From assembly GCF_026072915.1 (NCBI RefSeq), contig NZ_AP025943.1, positions 1,302,001-1,366,000 on the forward strand: a DNA stretch of 64,000 nucleotides, written 5' to 3'. The position numbers and the translations under genes are program-made. The DNA is from Akkermansia biwaensis. GTDB lineage: Bacteria > Verrucomicrobiota > Verrucomicrobiia > Verrucomicrobiales > Akkermansiaceae. This document shows, piece after piece, positions 56,612-64,000 of the stretch. The number at the start of each line of letters is the position of its first letter. Positions within the stretch are counted from its first letter, which is position 1. Below the pieces are notes generated by a model. It saw nothing but the letters and a program-made list of their open reading frames with translations, searched no databases and was not told the origin of the DNA.

Positions 56612-59116
56612 CTATTTCGGGCGAAGCGTTCCTTCCGTCGTGCCGAGCTGTTCCGCGACATCCAGTTCCCTGACGAGCCGGGCGGCGGAACAGGACCCGT
56701 CCAGCAGGCCGCGGTAGCGGGAGACGAGGCGGCGTGTTTTGGCGGGGGAATCGTCCAGCAGTTCCACGCGGAAGCGGAAGAGGCCCAGTTGACGGAATTC
56801 CCGGAAAAAGCCGGCTCCGGTCTGGGCCCTTCCGTTGAACAAGGTGTTCCGGCATCCGGCGTCCGCCAGAAGGGGATGGACGTGGCCCACGCGGTCGCGC
56901 AGCTGAACCCGGTATTGTTCGCAGGGCCTTCCGCAGTTTTTATAGCTGGTGCCATCCGACAGGAAAGTGCAGAAAACGCAGTGCTCCATATGGAACATGG
57001 GCATATGCTGGTGAATGGTGAGTTCAAACCACTCCGGCGGGGCGGCATGGAGCAGGTCCGTTACCTGGGTGGCGTTGAGGTCATAGGAAATGGTGAGGTA
57101 TTCCAGATTCCCCTGTTCCTTCAGAATGGCGGAACTGCATGGATTGGCCGCGTTCAGGGAAAAATCACCGATGCGCAGAAGAGGGGAATGGCGGAAATGT
57201 TCGGCCGCTCCCAGGTTGCGGATGAGCACGCCGTCCGGTTCCGCCCTCTCCATGACCTTGAAATAGCCCGTTTCCGAGGGTTTCTGGATGCGGGGCGTCG
57301 CCAGGAAGACGGGAACCCGGTTGCCTGCCTCCTTCACGGCGCGGACGCCTGCCGCATAGTCCCGGATGTCTTCAAAGTCCAGATAAACGGCATCCGCCCC
57401 GGAATTCACCGCGGCGGGAATCTGGTCCATTCTGCGGCACAGCACGGAAAGTTTCCCCCGTGTTTCCCGGACATCCTGTTCCGCGGCCATGACGGGGATG
57501 CTGTAGGGTGCGGGAGCCCGGCGGGTTTCTCCGGAAGGAGCCTGCGCGGCCTGGAGCCGCTCCACAAGGGCCCGGCGCGTTTGGTTGAGGGTGCTCAACG
57601 GAATCATCACCCCGTCTTCCAAACGGTTTTCGCAGGAAAAAAGCCGGAATCCCGTGCCGCCCAGCCTGCCAAGCTGCCGTTCCAGCGTTTCAGAAGTTAG
57701 GGGGCGGTTTTCAGCGCGTTGAAGGGGCTGGGAAGACTGCACGGAACATCCGTATTCCGGGCAAAATACCGTGAGCGGCTCTCCGGCGGCTCCGGTGCAA
57801 ACCAGATGAATGGGCGTTTCCGCTTCCGGCATATGTTCCCGCATTTTCTTCAATTCCGCATTCAGCGCCGGATCGTCCGTTTTCCAGAGTTTCTGGCCCG
57901 GCATGACCCTGTTCCAGTCAATATGGGAAGCTTTTCCGTGGAAGAAAAGGCGGTTTCTCTGCACTTTCCAGATGCGGCCGCCCTGTTCTTCGTCGCGGTT
58001 TTCTCCGGCGTCAATGACGAATCCGTCTCCGGGAGCGAGCGGAATGTCCGCTTCCTGCCGGATTTCCAGCCAGCCCTGGCCGCAGGCGGTGATGACGCCC
58101 GCATAAGCTCCGCGTTTTTTGCCGTGGCGGCCATGAGTCAGGCGCGGATGGTCCGTCCCGTCCAGCCAGCCTGTGGAGAATCCGCGGGAAAACACCATTT
58201 GCAGGGCGTAGCGGTCCCGTGCGGTGACCATGCGGTCCACGGGAATTCCGGCGCAGGCGGCATCCAGCGCCTTCCTGTAGGCGGCCGTTGCCGCCGCCAC
58301 GTATTCCGGGCTCTTCAAGCGGCCTTCTATCTTATAGCTTCTGACTCCCATCCGGACCAGTTCCGGAATGCGGTCAAGGGCGCACAGGTCCTGCGGACTG
58401 AGCAGATAGCGCTTTTCCCCCAGCGGCACGTGCCTGCCGTCCACAATCAGGGCATAGGGCATGCGGCACGCCTGGGCGCATTCCCCCCGGTTGGCGCTGC
58501 GCTGGCCCAGGCTTTCCGACGTAAGGCACTGCCCGGAATAAGCCACGCAGAGAGCGCCGTGAACGAAGACCTCCAGCGGAATGTCCGTGTGCCGTGCGCA
58601 TTGCTCGATTTCCTTCAGGCTCAGTTCCCTTGCCAGCACCGCCTGTTTCAGGTCCAGAAAGCGGGAGGCAAACTCCAGCCCTTCCGGGGAGGTAAGCGTC
58701 ATCTGGGTGGAGGCGTGCAATTCCAGTTTCATGGCCGGGTCCCGGCGGCTCCATTCCGTGAGGCAGCGGGCAAGCCCCATGTCCTGCACGATGACGCCGT
58801 CAGCCCCGGCGGCATTCAGATACCCCAGGTAGGCGAGGGCGTCCGGAAGCTCGGAAGTGAAAATGAGCGTGTTCATCGTGACGTACCCTTTTACCCCGTG
58901 CGCATGGAGAAAACGCATCAGCTCCGGCAGGGAATCCAGTGTGAAATTGTTGGCGCGCAGGCGGGCGTTGAAGCGGTCCAGGCCGAAGTAGATGGCATCC
59001 GCGCCGTTGGCGACGGCGGCGCGGGCGCAGTCCATGTCTCCGGCGGGGGCCAGCAGTTCGGGGCGAACATCGCCGGGGCGCAGGGAGGAAAGGGTGGTGT
59101 CGTCTTCGGGAATCAC
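56612..59116 (-). CDS. U32-family peptidase-like protein, RlhA type
   Basis: 834 residues from a GTG. The N-terminal TIM barrel has ELLAPAGDMDCARAAVANGADAIYFGL and the family signature VHGALCVAYSGQCLTSESLGQRSANRGECAQACRMPY with the conserved cysteines. The C-terminal part (ELTIHQHMPMFHMEHCVFCTFL, KNCGRPCEQY) is the second U32-like domain. E. coli RlhA hydroxylates C2501 of 23S rRNA and TrhP modifies tRNA; the Cys pattern and length favour RlhA. Probably not a true peptidase. It ends 192 bp before rnr. Confidence 0.82.
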   Translation of the reverse strand: MIPEDDTTLSSLRPGDVRPELLAPAGDMDCARAAVANGADAIYFGLDRFNARLRANNFTLDSLPELMRFLHAHGVKGYVTMNTLIFTSELPDALAYLGYLNAAGADGVIVQDMGLARCLTEWSRRDPAMKLELHASTQMTLTSPEGLEFASRFLDLKQAVLARELSLKEIEQCARHTDIPLEVFVHGALCVAYSGQCLTSESLGQRSANRGECAQACRMPYALIVDGRHVPLGEKRYLLSPQDLCALDRIPELVRMGVRSYKIEGRLKSPEYVAAATAAYRKALDAACAGIPVDRMVTARDRYALQMVFSRGFSTGWLDGTDHPRLTHGRHGKKRGAYAGVITACGQGWLEIRQEADIPLAPGDGFVIDAGENRDEEQGGRIWKVQRNRLFFHGKASHIDWNRVMPGQKLWKTDDPALNAELKKMREHMPEAETPIHLVCTGAAGEPLTVFCPEYGCSVQSSQPLQRAENRPLTSETLERQLGRLGGTGFRLFSCENRLEDGVMIPLSTLNQTRRALVERLQAAQAPSGETRRAPAPYSIPVMAAEQDVRETRGKLSVLCRRMDQIPAAVNSGADAVYLDFEDIRDYAAGVRAVKEAGNRVPVFLATPRIQKPSETGYFKVMERAEPDGVLIRNLGAAEHFRHSPLLRIGDFSLNAANPCSSAILKEQGNLEYLTISYDLNATQVTDLLHAAPPEWFELTIHQHMPMFHMEHCVFCTFLSDGTSYKNCGRPCEQYRVQLRDRVGHVHPLLADAGCRNTLFNGRAQTGAGFFREFRQLGLFRFRVELLDDSPAKTRRLVSRYRGLLDGSCSAARLVRELDVAEQLGTTEGTLRPK

Positions 59117-59135
59117 AGCCGTAGGTAAGTTCTGT

Positions 59136-60359
59136 TTACTGGGAGGTAGTGCGCTTTTCCGTGCGGTGGAGCAGGGCTTTCAAGTCTCCGAGCAGGAAGA
59201 GAGACCCGGCGGCCAGGGCAGGCAGCGGGGATTCCACTGCTTTGCGGAGCCCTTCGGAGAGGGAAGAATGAATGAAAACAGGTTCGGATACGAGGTTTTT
59301 CAGCAGGGCGACCATGTCTTCCGCAGGCATGATGCGCGGGGATGAACAGGGCACCAGGTGCCATTCTCCCGCAATTTCCCGGAAAACGGGAATCATGTCC
59401 CGAATCTGCTTGTCCGCGGCCGCGGCAAAGACCAGGGCCGCCTTTTGTCCGGGAAACTCCTCGTTCCATGTGGCGGTCAGAACGCGTGCGGCGTGTTCAT
59501 TGTGCGCTCCGTCCAGCACCAGGGGCGGCGTGCCGATGCGCTCGAACCTGCCGGGCCACTGCACGGATTTCAGGGCCCTTTCTATCAGGGCGCTTTCCGG
59601 GAGGGCATTCAGTTGTTTCATGGTTTCCAGTGCAAGTGCTGCGTTTTCAATCTGGTGCGGTCCGGGAAGAGAGGGGCGGGGAGTTCCGGAGTTCGCCCGC
59701 GCCACAGTGAGCGGGGAGAGCCGTTCCCGTGCCGTCCATTCGATGACGGCCATGGCTTCCGGTTCCTGAACAGCGGTAACGACGGGTTTTCCGGGGGCGA
59801 TGATCGCCGCCTTTTCTCCGGCAATTTCCGCAAGGGTGTTTCCCAGATACTGCTGGTGGTCCAGCCCGATGGGAGCCAGTACGGAGATGTCCTTGCGCAG
59901 GGCGTTGGTGGCGTCCAGCCTGCCGCCCAGGCCCGTTTCCAGAATGATGAAATCCGCCCCGTTGCTGATGAAGTGGCGCAGGGCGACGGCCAGGGCCAGT
60001 TCAAAGAAAGTGGGGGGCTGTTCCCATCCTTCCGCAAGGTTTTTCATGAAGGAGATTTCTGCCGCCAGAGTGTCCCGGGGAATCATTTCCCCGTTCACGC
60101 GGATGCGTTCGGCAAATTCCACCAGATGGGGGGAAGTGAACAGGCCGGTTTTATAGCCTTTTGCACGCGCCAGCGCTTCAATCATGGCGCAGGTGGAGCC
60201 CTTGCCGTTGGTGCCGGCCACGTGAACCACGGTGGCGTCCGGCCGGTCTGCGCCTGCCGCCGTCAGCAGTTTCCGGGTGTTTTCAAGTCCCAGCTTGATT
60301 CCGAAGAATTGGGTGGAAAACAGCCAGTCAAGGGCGGCGGACGCGTTCATGGGCGGCAT
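59136..60359 (-). CDS. folC: bifunctional folylpolyglutamate synthase/dihydrofolate synthase
   Basis: 407 residues. VVHVAGTNGKGSTCAMIEAL is the P-loop, TGLFTSPHLVEFAERIRVNG the folate loop, and ILETGLGGRLDATNAL and SVLAPIGLDHQQYLGNTLAEIAGEKAAII follow. The C-terminal domain has RFERIGTPPLVLDGAHNEHAARVL. It adds glutamate to dihydropteroate or folate in the cytoplasm. Start ATG 60359 or 60350 (MNASAALDWL). The gap to the U32 gene is 19 bp, so the two may be cotranscribed. Confidence 0.93.
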   Translation of the reverse strand: MPPMNASAALDWLFSTQFFGIKLGLENTRKLLTAAGADRPDATVVHVAGTNGKGSTCAMIEALARAKGYKTGLFTSPHLVEFAERIRVNGEMIPRDTLAAEISFMKNLAEGWEQPPTFFELALAVALRHFISNGADFIILETGLGGRLDATNALRKDISVLAPIGLDHQQYLGNTLAEIAGEKAAIIAPGKPVVTAVQEPEAMAVIEWTARERLSPLTVARANSGTPRPSLPGPHQIENAALALETMKQLNALPESALIERALKSVQWPGRFERIGTPPLVLDGAHNEHAARVLTATWNEEFPGQKAALVFAAAADKQIRDMIPVFREIAGEWHLVPCSSPRIMPAEDMVALLKNLVSEPVFIHSSLSEGLRKAVESPLPALAAGSLFLLGDLKALLHRTEKRTTSQ

Positions 60360-60557
60360 TCTACCATGAGAGGGCCCCGGTTCAATCCCGGCGTGGGCCG
60401 TTCAACAAAATACCGCCGGGAACGGACGCGGCAAACACGAACAAGCTACCGTTGCTACCTCTCGGTCCTGGCGGGGTTTGCCAGTCGTGCCTCCACGGGT
60501 TCCCGGCGGCTTGGACAGTAAACTAGGTTTGCCGTGCAGTGTCAACCATCAAAGAGT

Positions 60558-61574
60558 TCATTTCCTCCTGGTGAAGGAGAGCAGGAAGGAGACCAGAAGG
60601 ATAGCGCCGATAACGGTGGCAGCCGTGAAGAAAATTTGTTCCTCCTGCTTCAGGCGGCTGCGGCTTTCCTCAATGCTCCCGTCCCTGATCCGCTGCAGGT
60701 TGTGCACGACCTTGGCCTGTTCCTCCACGTTCGCCTCCGTCCTCATGGTCAGGCTCTCTTCATGGCTTACAGCCCGGTCGAACGGGGCGATCATGGCCTG
60801 GAATTCGGGGTCCTCCGCCAGAATGGCCGTATCGTCATATTCCTCCGCCAGGGGGGAATTCATCGTGTCCCTGATGCTGGCAATCTGCCTGTCCACCTTG
60901 TTCTGGAACAGGGAGAGTTCCCTTTTCGCCTTTTCCCAGGCTTCCGTCTTTTCCCGGATCATGGTCTCGCCCTTCCGGGTAATGCGTTCCAGTTCCTGGG
61001 GAAGGCTGGCCTGGAGCTTGAGCAATTCCTCCCTGTTTTCCGTTACCTTGAATTCCCTGCTCTTCGTGTTGGAGGCTTCCGCACGCTGAATGCGGTCGAT
61101 ATCCAGCCGGGTTTCCACCTGGCGTATTTGCTCCTGAAGGCGCGCCTGGGCGGCGGAAAGCTGTTGTTTGGTGGTATTTAGCTTGCTCTGGAGTTCCTCC
61201 ACATCCGCGGCGCGTCTGTCGTATTGTTGCAGCAGCCGGGCAATCCGGTCTTCCGCAGTACGGGCCTGGGGCGTCCCGGAAGCGGCCCGGGACGTTTTTG
61301 AAACCGCCGCGGCTTTGTCCGCCTTTTCCATCTGGCCGTCCCAGTATTTCCGGACGGCTTCCTCCTTGCGCTGGATGGCCGACTGGAGGCGCGCCGCCTG
61401 CTGTTCGTGGAGTTCCGCCAGTTCGTCAAAGCGCATTTGGGCCGCATCCAGTTCCGGATAGGGTTCCATTTCCATGGCCTTGATCTCCTCATGCCGGGGC
61501 AGAAGGTCGGTTTGATAATAATTCCAGCCGTAATAGCCTCCGGCGAGCAGCAGAATGAGAAGAAAGTAGCGCAT
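60558..61574 (-). CDS. coiled-coil protein with terminal membrane segments
   Basis: 338 residues. Hydrophobic segments at both ends (MRYFLLILLLAGGYYGW and FFTAATVIGAILLVSFLLSF) flank about 290 residues of charged, heptad-like helix (DELAELHEQQAARLQSAIQR, DVEELQSKLNTTKQQLSAAQ, REELLKLQASLPQELERITR). No enzyme motif. It probably forms a long rod spanning or tethered at both ends of the inner membrane. No family recognised. Confidence 0.75.
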   Translation of the reverse strand: MRYFLLILLLAGGYYGWNYYQTDLLPRHEEIKAMEMEPYPELDAAQMRFDELAELHEQQAARLQSAIQRKEEAVRKYWDGQMEKADKAAAVSKTSRAASGTPQARTAEDRIARLLQQYDRRAADVEELQSKLNTTKQQLSAAQARLQEQIRQVETRLDIDRIQRAEASNTKSREFKVTENREELLKLQASLPQELERITRKGETMIREKTEAWEKAKRELSLFQNKVDRQIASIRDTMNSPLAEEYDDTAILAEDPEFQAMIAPFDRAVSHEESLTMRTEANVEEQAKVVHNLQRIRDGSIEESRSRLKQEEQIFFTAATVIGAILLVSFLLSFTRRK

Positions 61575-61739
61575 AACTTGAAGTAGGACAGTGGGCAGTA
61601 GGTTCTGTCATAGTGGAAGCTTGCCCGGACTTTGCAAATCACAAAATGAGGCATCCGCCTCTTTTTTCCTTCTCTTCCGGAAAGGTGATAAATCCGGTAT
61701 GGGATAGGCGTATTTTCCATTGAATTATACTTGCAGATT

Positions 61740-63161
61740 ATGTCTATTTTTTCATCTCGCAGAGAATTTCTCAAATCCCTGGGGCTGGCAGCCGGCGCGG
61801 CTGCGGTCGGGAACGGTTTCACGGCTCAGGCTCTGGACATTCCCTCGGAGGAGCGTCTTTGGAGTACCGGCGTTCCGGCGCCTTCCCGTCCCTCCGGCTC
61901 CGTGTACATGGGCGGGTTCCGGGCTCCCGCGCTGGACCGGGTCAGGATAGCTTTCATCGGCGTAGGCGGCCGCGGCTTCTCCCATCTGGCGCAGATGTGC
62001 GTGATGGACGGGGTGGAGATCACGGGCGTGTGCGACTTGAAGCAGGATCTGACGGAACGCGGCGTGGACAGAGTGCTGAAAAAAACGGGGAAAAAGCCCG
62101 CGGGATATTCCGGCGGTGAAAGGGAGTACCTCTCCATGCTCCGCGAACTGAAGCCGGATGCAGTTATTATCAGCACGGACTGGAGCTCCCATGCCCGCAT
62201 CGCATGCGACAGCATGCGGAACGGAGCGCACGCTTTTGTGGAGGTGCCCATGGCCGTTTCTCTGGAAGAACTCTGGAAGATCGTGGATACCAGCGAGGCG
62301 ACGCAGAAGCACTGCATGATGATGGAAAACGTCAATTACGGGCGCGACGAGCTTATGTTCCTCAACATGGTCCGGCAGGGAGTGATCGGGGATCTGCTTC
62401 ACGGGGAAGCCTCCTATATCCATTGCCTGGTGACGCAATTGGGGGATACCCGCGGGGAGGGAGCCTGGCGGCCGGAGTACCATACCAAAATCAACGGCAA
62501 CCTGTATCCCACGCACGGTCTGGGCCCGGTAGCCCAGTACATGAGCCTGGCGCGCAAGGACGACAATTTCAGCCGTCTGGCGGCGTTTGCCTCCCCGGCT
62601 CTGGGGCGTACGGCCTACGCCAAAAAGCATCTTCCTCCCGACCACCGCTGGAACCGCACGCCCTTTGTGTGCGGAGACATGAATACGGCGATTGTGAAAA
62701 CGAACCTGGGACGGACCATCGTCGTTCAACTGGACGAAACGTCCCCCCGCCCCTATTCGCGTTCCAATCTGATTCAGGGAACTGCCGGCACCCTGGCGGG
62801 TTTTCCCACCCGCATAGCCGGGGAGAAGCTGGGCAACGGTAATTATCACGAATGGATTCAGGGGAAGGACGGGCTGAAAGCTGTTTATGAGAAATATGAC
62901 CATCCTCTCTGGAAGCGCATAGGGGATCTGGCCATGAAGATGGGCGGCCACGGGGGCATGGACTTCGTGATGCTGTATCGCATGGTGGAATGCCTGCGCC
63001 GCGGAGAGCCGATGGATCAGAACGTTTATGAAGGAGCCTACTGGTCCTCCCTGCTGCCCTTGACGGCGCATTCCATCGCGCAGGGCGGCGTTCCCGTGGA
63101 GTTCCCGGATTTCACCCGCGGCGGCTGGAAGACCACGGCTCCGCTGGGGGTTATTTCCTGA
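61740..63161 (+). CDS. GH109-type Gfo/Idh/MocA-family glycosidase (Tat-exported)
   Basis: 473 residues. The N-terminus SSRREFLKSLGLAAGAAAVG is a twin-arginine signal, cleaved before the mature enzyme. The Rossmann motif IAFIGVGGRGFSHLAQM binds NAD. VCDLKQDLTERGVDRV, VEVPMAVSLEELWKIVDTSE, MMMENVNYGRDELMFLNMVRQG and YPTHGLGPVAQYMSL match the GH109 branch of Gfo/Idh/MocA. GH109 enzymes cleave alpha-N-acetylgalactosamine by an NAD-dependent redox mechanism and act on mucin and blood-group A structures. Export through Tat with bound cofactor fits that mechanism. Substrate specificity cannot be proved from sequence; other Gfo/Idh/MocA oxidoreductases share the fold. Confidence 0.87.
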   Translation: MSIFSSRREFLKSLGLAAGAAAVGNGFTAQALDIPSEERLWSTGVPAPSRPSGSVYMGGFRAPALDRVRIAFIGVGGRGFSHLAQMCVMDGVEITGVCDLKQDLTERGVDRVLKKTGKKPAGYSGGEREYLSMLRELKPDAVIISTDWSSHARIACDSMRNGAHAFVEVPMAVSLEELWKIVDTSEATQKHCMMMENVNYGRDELMFLNMVRQGVIGDLLHGEASYIHCLVTQLGDTRGEGAWRPEYHTKINGNLYPTHGLGPVAQYMSLARKDDNFSRLAAFASPALGRTAYAKKHLPPDHRWNRTPFVCGDMNTAIVKTNLGRTIVVQLDETSPRPYSRSNLIQGTAGTLAGFPTRIAGEKLGNGNYHEWIQGKDGLKAVYEKYDHPLWKRIGDLAMKMGGHGGMDFVMLYRMVECLRRGEPMDQNVYEGAYWSSLLPLTAHSIAQGGVPVEFPDFTRGGWKTTAPLGVIS

Positions 63162-63200
63162 ACCGGGAGTTTTTCCGGAGCATCACTACATATGAATAAG

Positions 63201-63236
63201 CCTCATGGACGCCATCATGCGGGCCATGAGGTTTGT
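63201..63236 (+). terminator. terminator after GH109-type gene
   Basis: CCTCATGG (63201-63208) pairs with CCATGAGG (63224-63231), followed by TTTGTTT. Between convergent genes. Confidence 0.6.
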
Positions 63237-63299
63237 TTGCCCGTGCAGGCGGAATAACGGAATGCCCGGCTTGTCCGCCGCCGGCGGCAAAGCCGTTGT

Positions 63300-64000
63300 T
63301 CAGGATTGGCAGAGCAGTTTCTTCAATTCTTCCGGGCTCATGTTCATCAGCCATTGTTCCGGTCCTCCGGAGAACAGGTCGTCCGCCATGCGGCGTTTTT
63401 CAGTCAGCATGGCGTCAATGCGGTCCTCAATGGTACCGCGGCAAATCAGGCGGTGCACCAGAACGTTGCGGTGCTGTCCGATGCGGTAGGCGCGGTCGGT
63501 CGCCTGGCTTTCCACGGCGGGGTTCCACCAGCGGTCCACATGGATGACGTGGGAGGCCTGCGTCAGCGTCAGCCCGGTTCCCGCCGCTTTCAGGGACAGA
63601 ATGCAGAAGGGAGGACCTGATTCCTTTTGGAAGGAGGAGACAATGTTCTGACGTTCCGGAATGGGCGTGCCTCCGTGCAGCGTGAGGCCCGGACGGCCGA
63701 AAACCCGGGAAAGCAGGTCGTGCAGGTGGGGGATGACGGAACGGAACTGGGTGAACAAAATGGCTTTTTCCTGCCGTGCCGCGATGGAGGAGCACAGTTC
63801 CTGAAGACGGAGGAATTTTCCGGAGCGTTCCGGAAGATAGTCGTCCGTGCCCTGGAATTGGGCGGGATGGTTGCAGATTTGCTTGAGCCGCGCCAGCACA
63901 GGAAGAACGAGCATGAGGCGTTTGGCCGGGTCCGGCTCGTCCAGCATTGCATGCAGGGTCTCTATCTGGTGATGGTACAGGGCGGCCTGTTCCGGGGTCA
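63300..64000 (-). CDS. SNF2-family helicase, C-terminal part
   Basis: The gene continues past the right edge, so its start and N-terminal ATPase half are absent. The visible 233 residues are the helicase C domain: LARLKQICNHPAQF, AILFTQFRSVIPHLHDLL (motif IV), SLKAAGTGLTLTQASHVIHVDRWWNPAVESQATDRAYRIGQ (motifs V and VI with the Arg finger region), and the tail EDRIDAMLTEKRRMADDLF. The ending matches bacterial RapA-unrelated SNF2 proteins (SWF/SNF group). Probably DNA-remodelling or repair-linked; function unknown. Confidence 0.92.
   Translation of the reverse strand, partial: TPEQAALYHHQIETLHAMLDEPDPAKRLMLVLPVLARLKQICNHPAQFQGTDDYLPERSGKFLRLQELCSSIAARQEKAILFTQFRSVIPHLHDLLSRVFGRPGLTLHGGTPIPERQNIVSSFQKESGPPFCILSLKAAGTGLTLTQASHVIHVDRWWNPAVESQATDRAYRIGQHRNVLVHRLICRGTIEDRIDAMLTEKRRMADDLFSGGPEQWLMNMSPEELKKLLCQS

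Overview
The window is bacterial chromosome with moderately high GC and dense short operons. Start codons rarely have a Shine-Dalgarno sequence, and the metabolism is Gram-negative (heptose epimerase, heptosyltransferase-like GT9, lipoproteins, alpha-2-macroglobulin plus PBP1C). A Tat-exported GH109-type glycosidase, two fucosyltransferase-like GT10 genes and a poly-serine RHS giant point to a mucin-associated Verrucomicrobiota, most likely Akkermansia muciniphila or a close relative. This assignment is my recognition, not a database result.

Layout. 1-1 kb: end of a gamma-carbonic-anhydrase-like gene, a BFN/DUF151 gene and tRNA-Tyr with its own promoter and terminator. 1-2.1 kb: decayed DNA next to the tRNA (integrase-like remnant, response-regulator pseudogene). 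2.1-5 kb: SLC13/RCK transporter, a small EF-hand protein, a lipoprotein. 5-15.3 kb: surface-glycan region. Five minus-strand glycosyltransferase-type genes (two GT10, GT4, an orphan GT-like, GT2), each apparently with its own sigma70-type promoter, lie opposite a plus-strand run hldD-GT9-GT2-GT8. 15.3-17.7 kb: SIR2-like protein, membrane metallophosphoesterase, mini-lipoprotein. 17.7-23.4 kb: housekeeping genes nrnA-truB-ribF, panD, secG, a pseudopilin and aroG. 23.5-29.6 kb: lipoprotein, AEC transporter, HAD/acetyltransferase pair, guaB-guaA.

29.7-36.5 kb is an AT-richer six-gene cluster on the minus strand, tightly packed and partly overlapping: NAD epimerase, TIM-barrel isomerase, FAD oxidoreductase, two GT2-type transferases and a GT-C-like membrane protein. 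It looks like a lipid-carrier-dependent sugar modification pathway. Upstream is a 0.5 kb AT-rich gap bounded by 23-bp inverted repeats that coincide with a promoter spacer, then a low-molecular-weight phosphatase. 37.6-44.6 kb is an RHS polymorphic-toxin-like locus: PA14-like N-terminus, 114-codon serine microsatellite, YD repeats, RHS core, a clan-CD-protease-like C-terminal domain and a candidate lipoprotein immunity gene. The reading frame is broken by one TGA and one frameshift. 45-53.5 kb is an alpha-2-macroglobulin/pbpC pair. 53.5-64 kb holds a cupin, a candidate small RNA, rnr, a U32 protein (RlhA-like), folC, a coiled-coil membrane protein, the GH109-like enzyme and the C-terminal part of a SNF2 helicase.

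No CRISPR array, rRNA operon or intact insertion sequence was seen.
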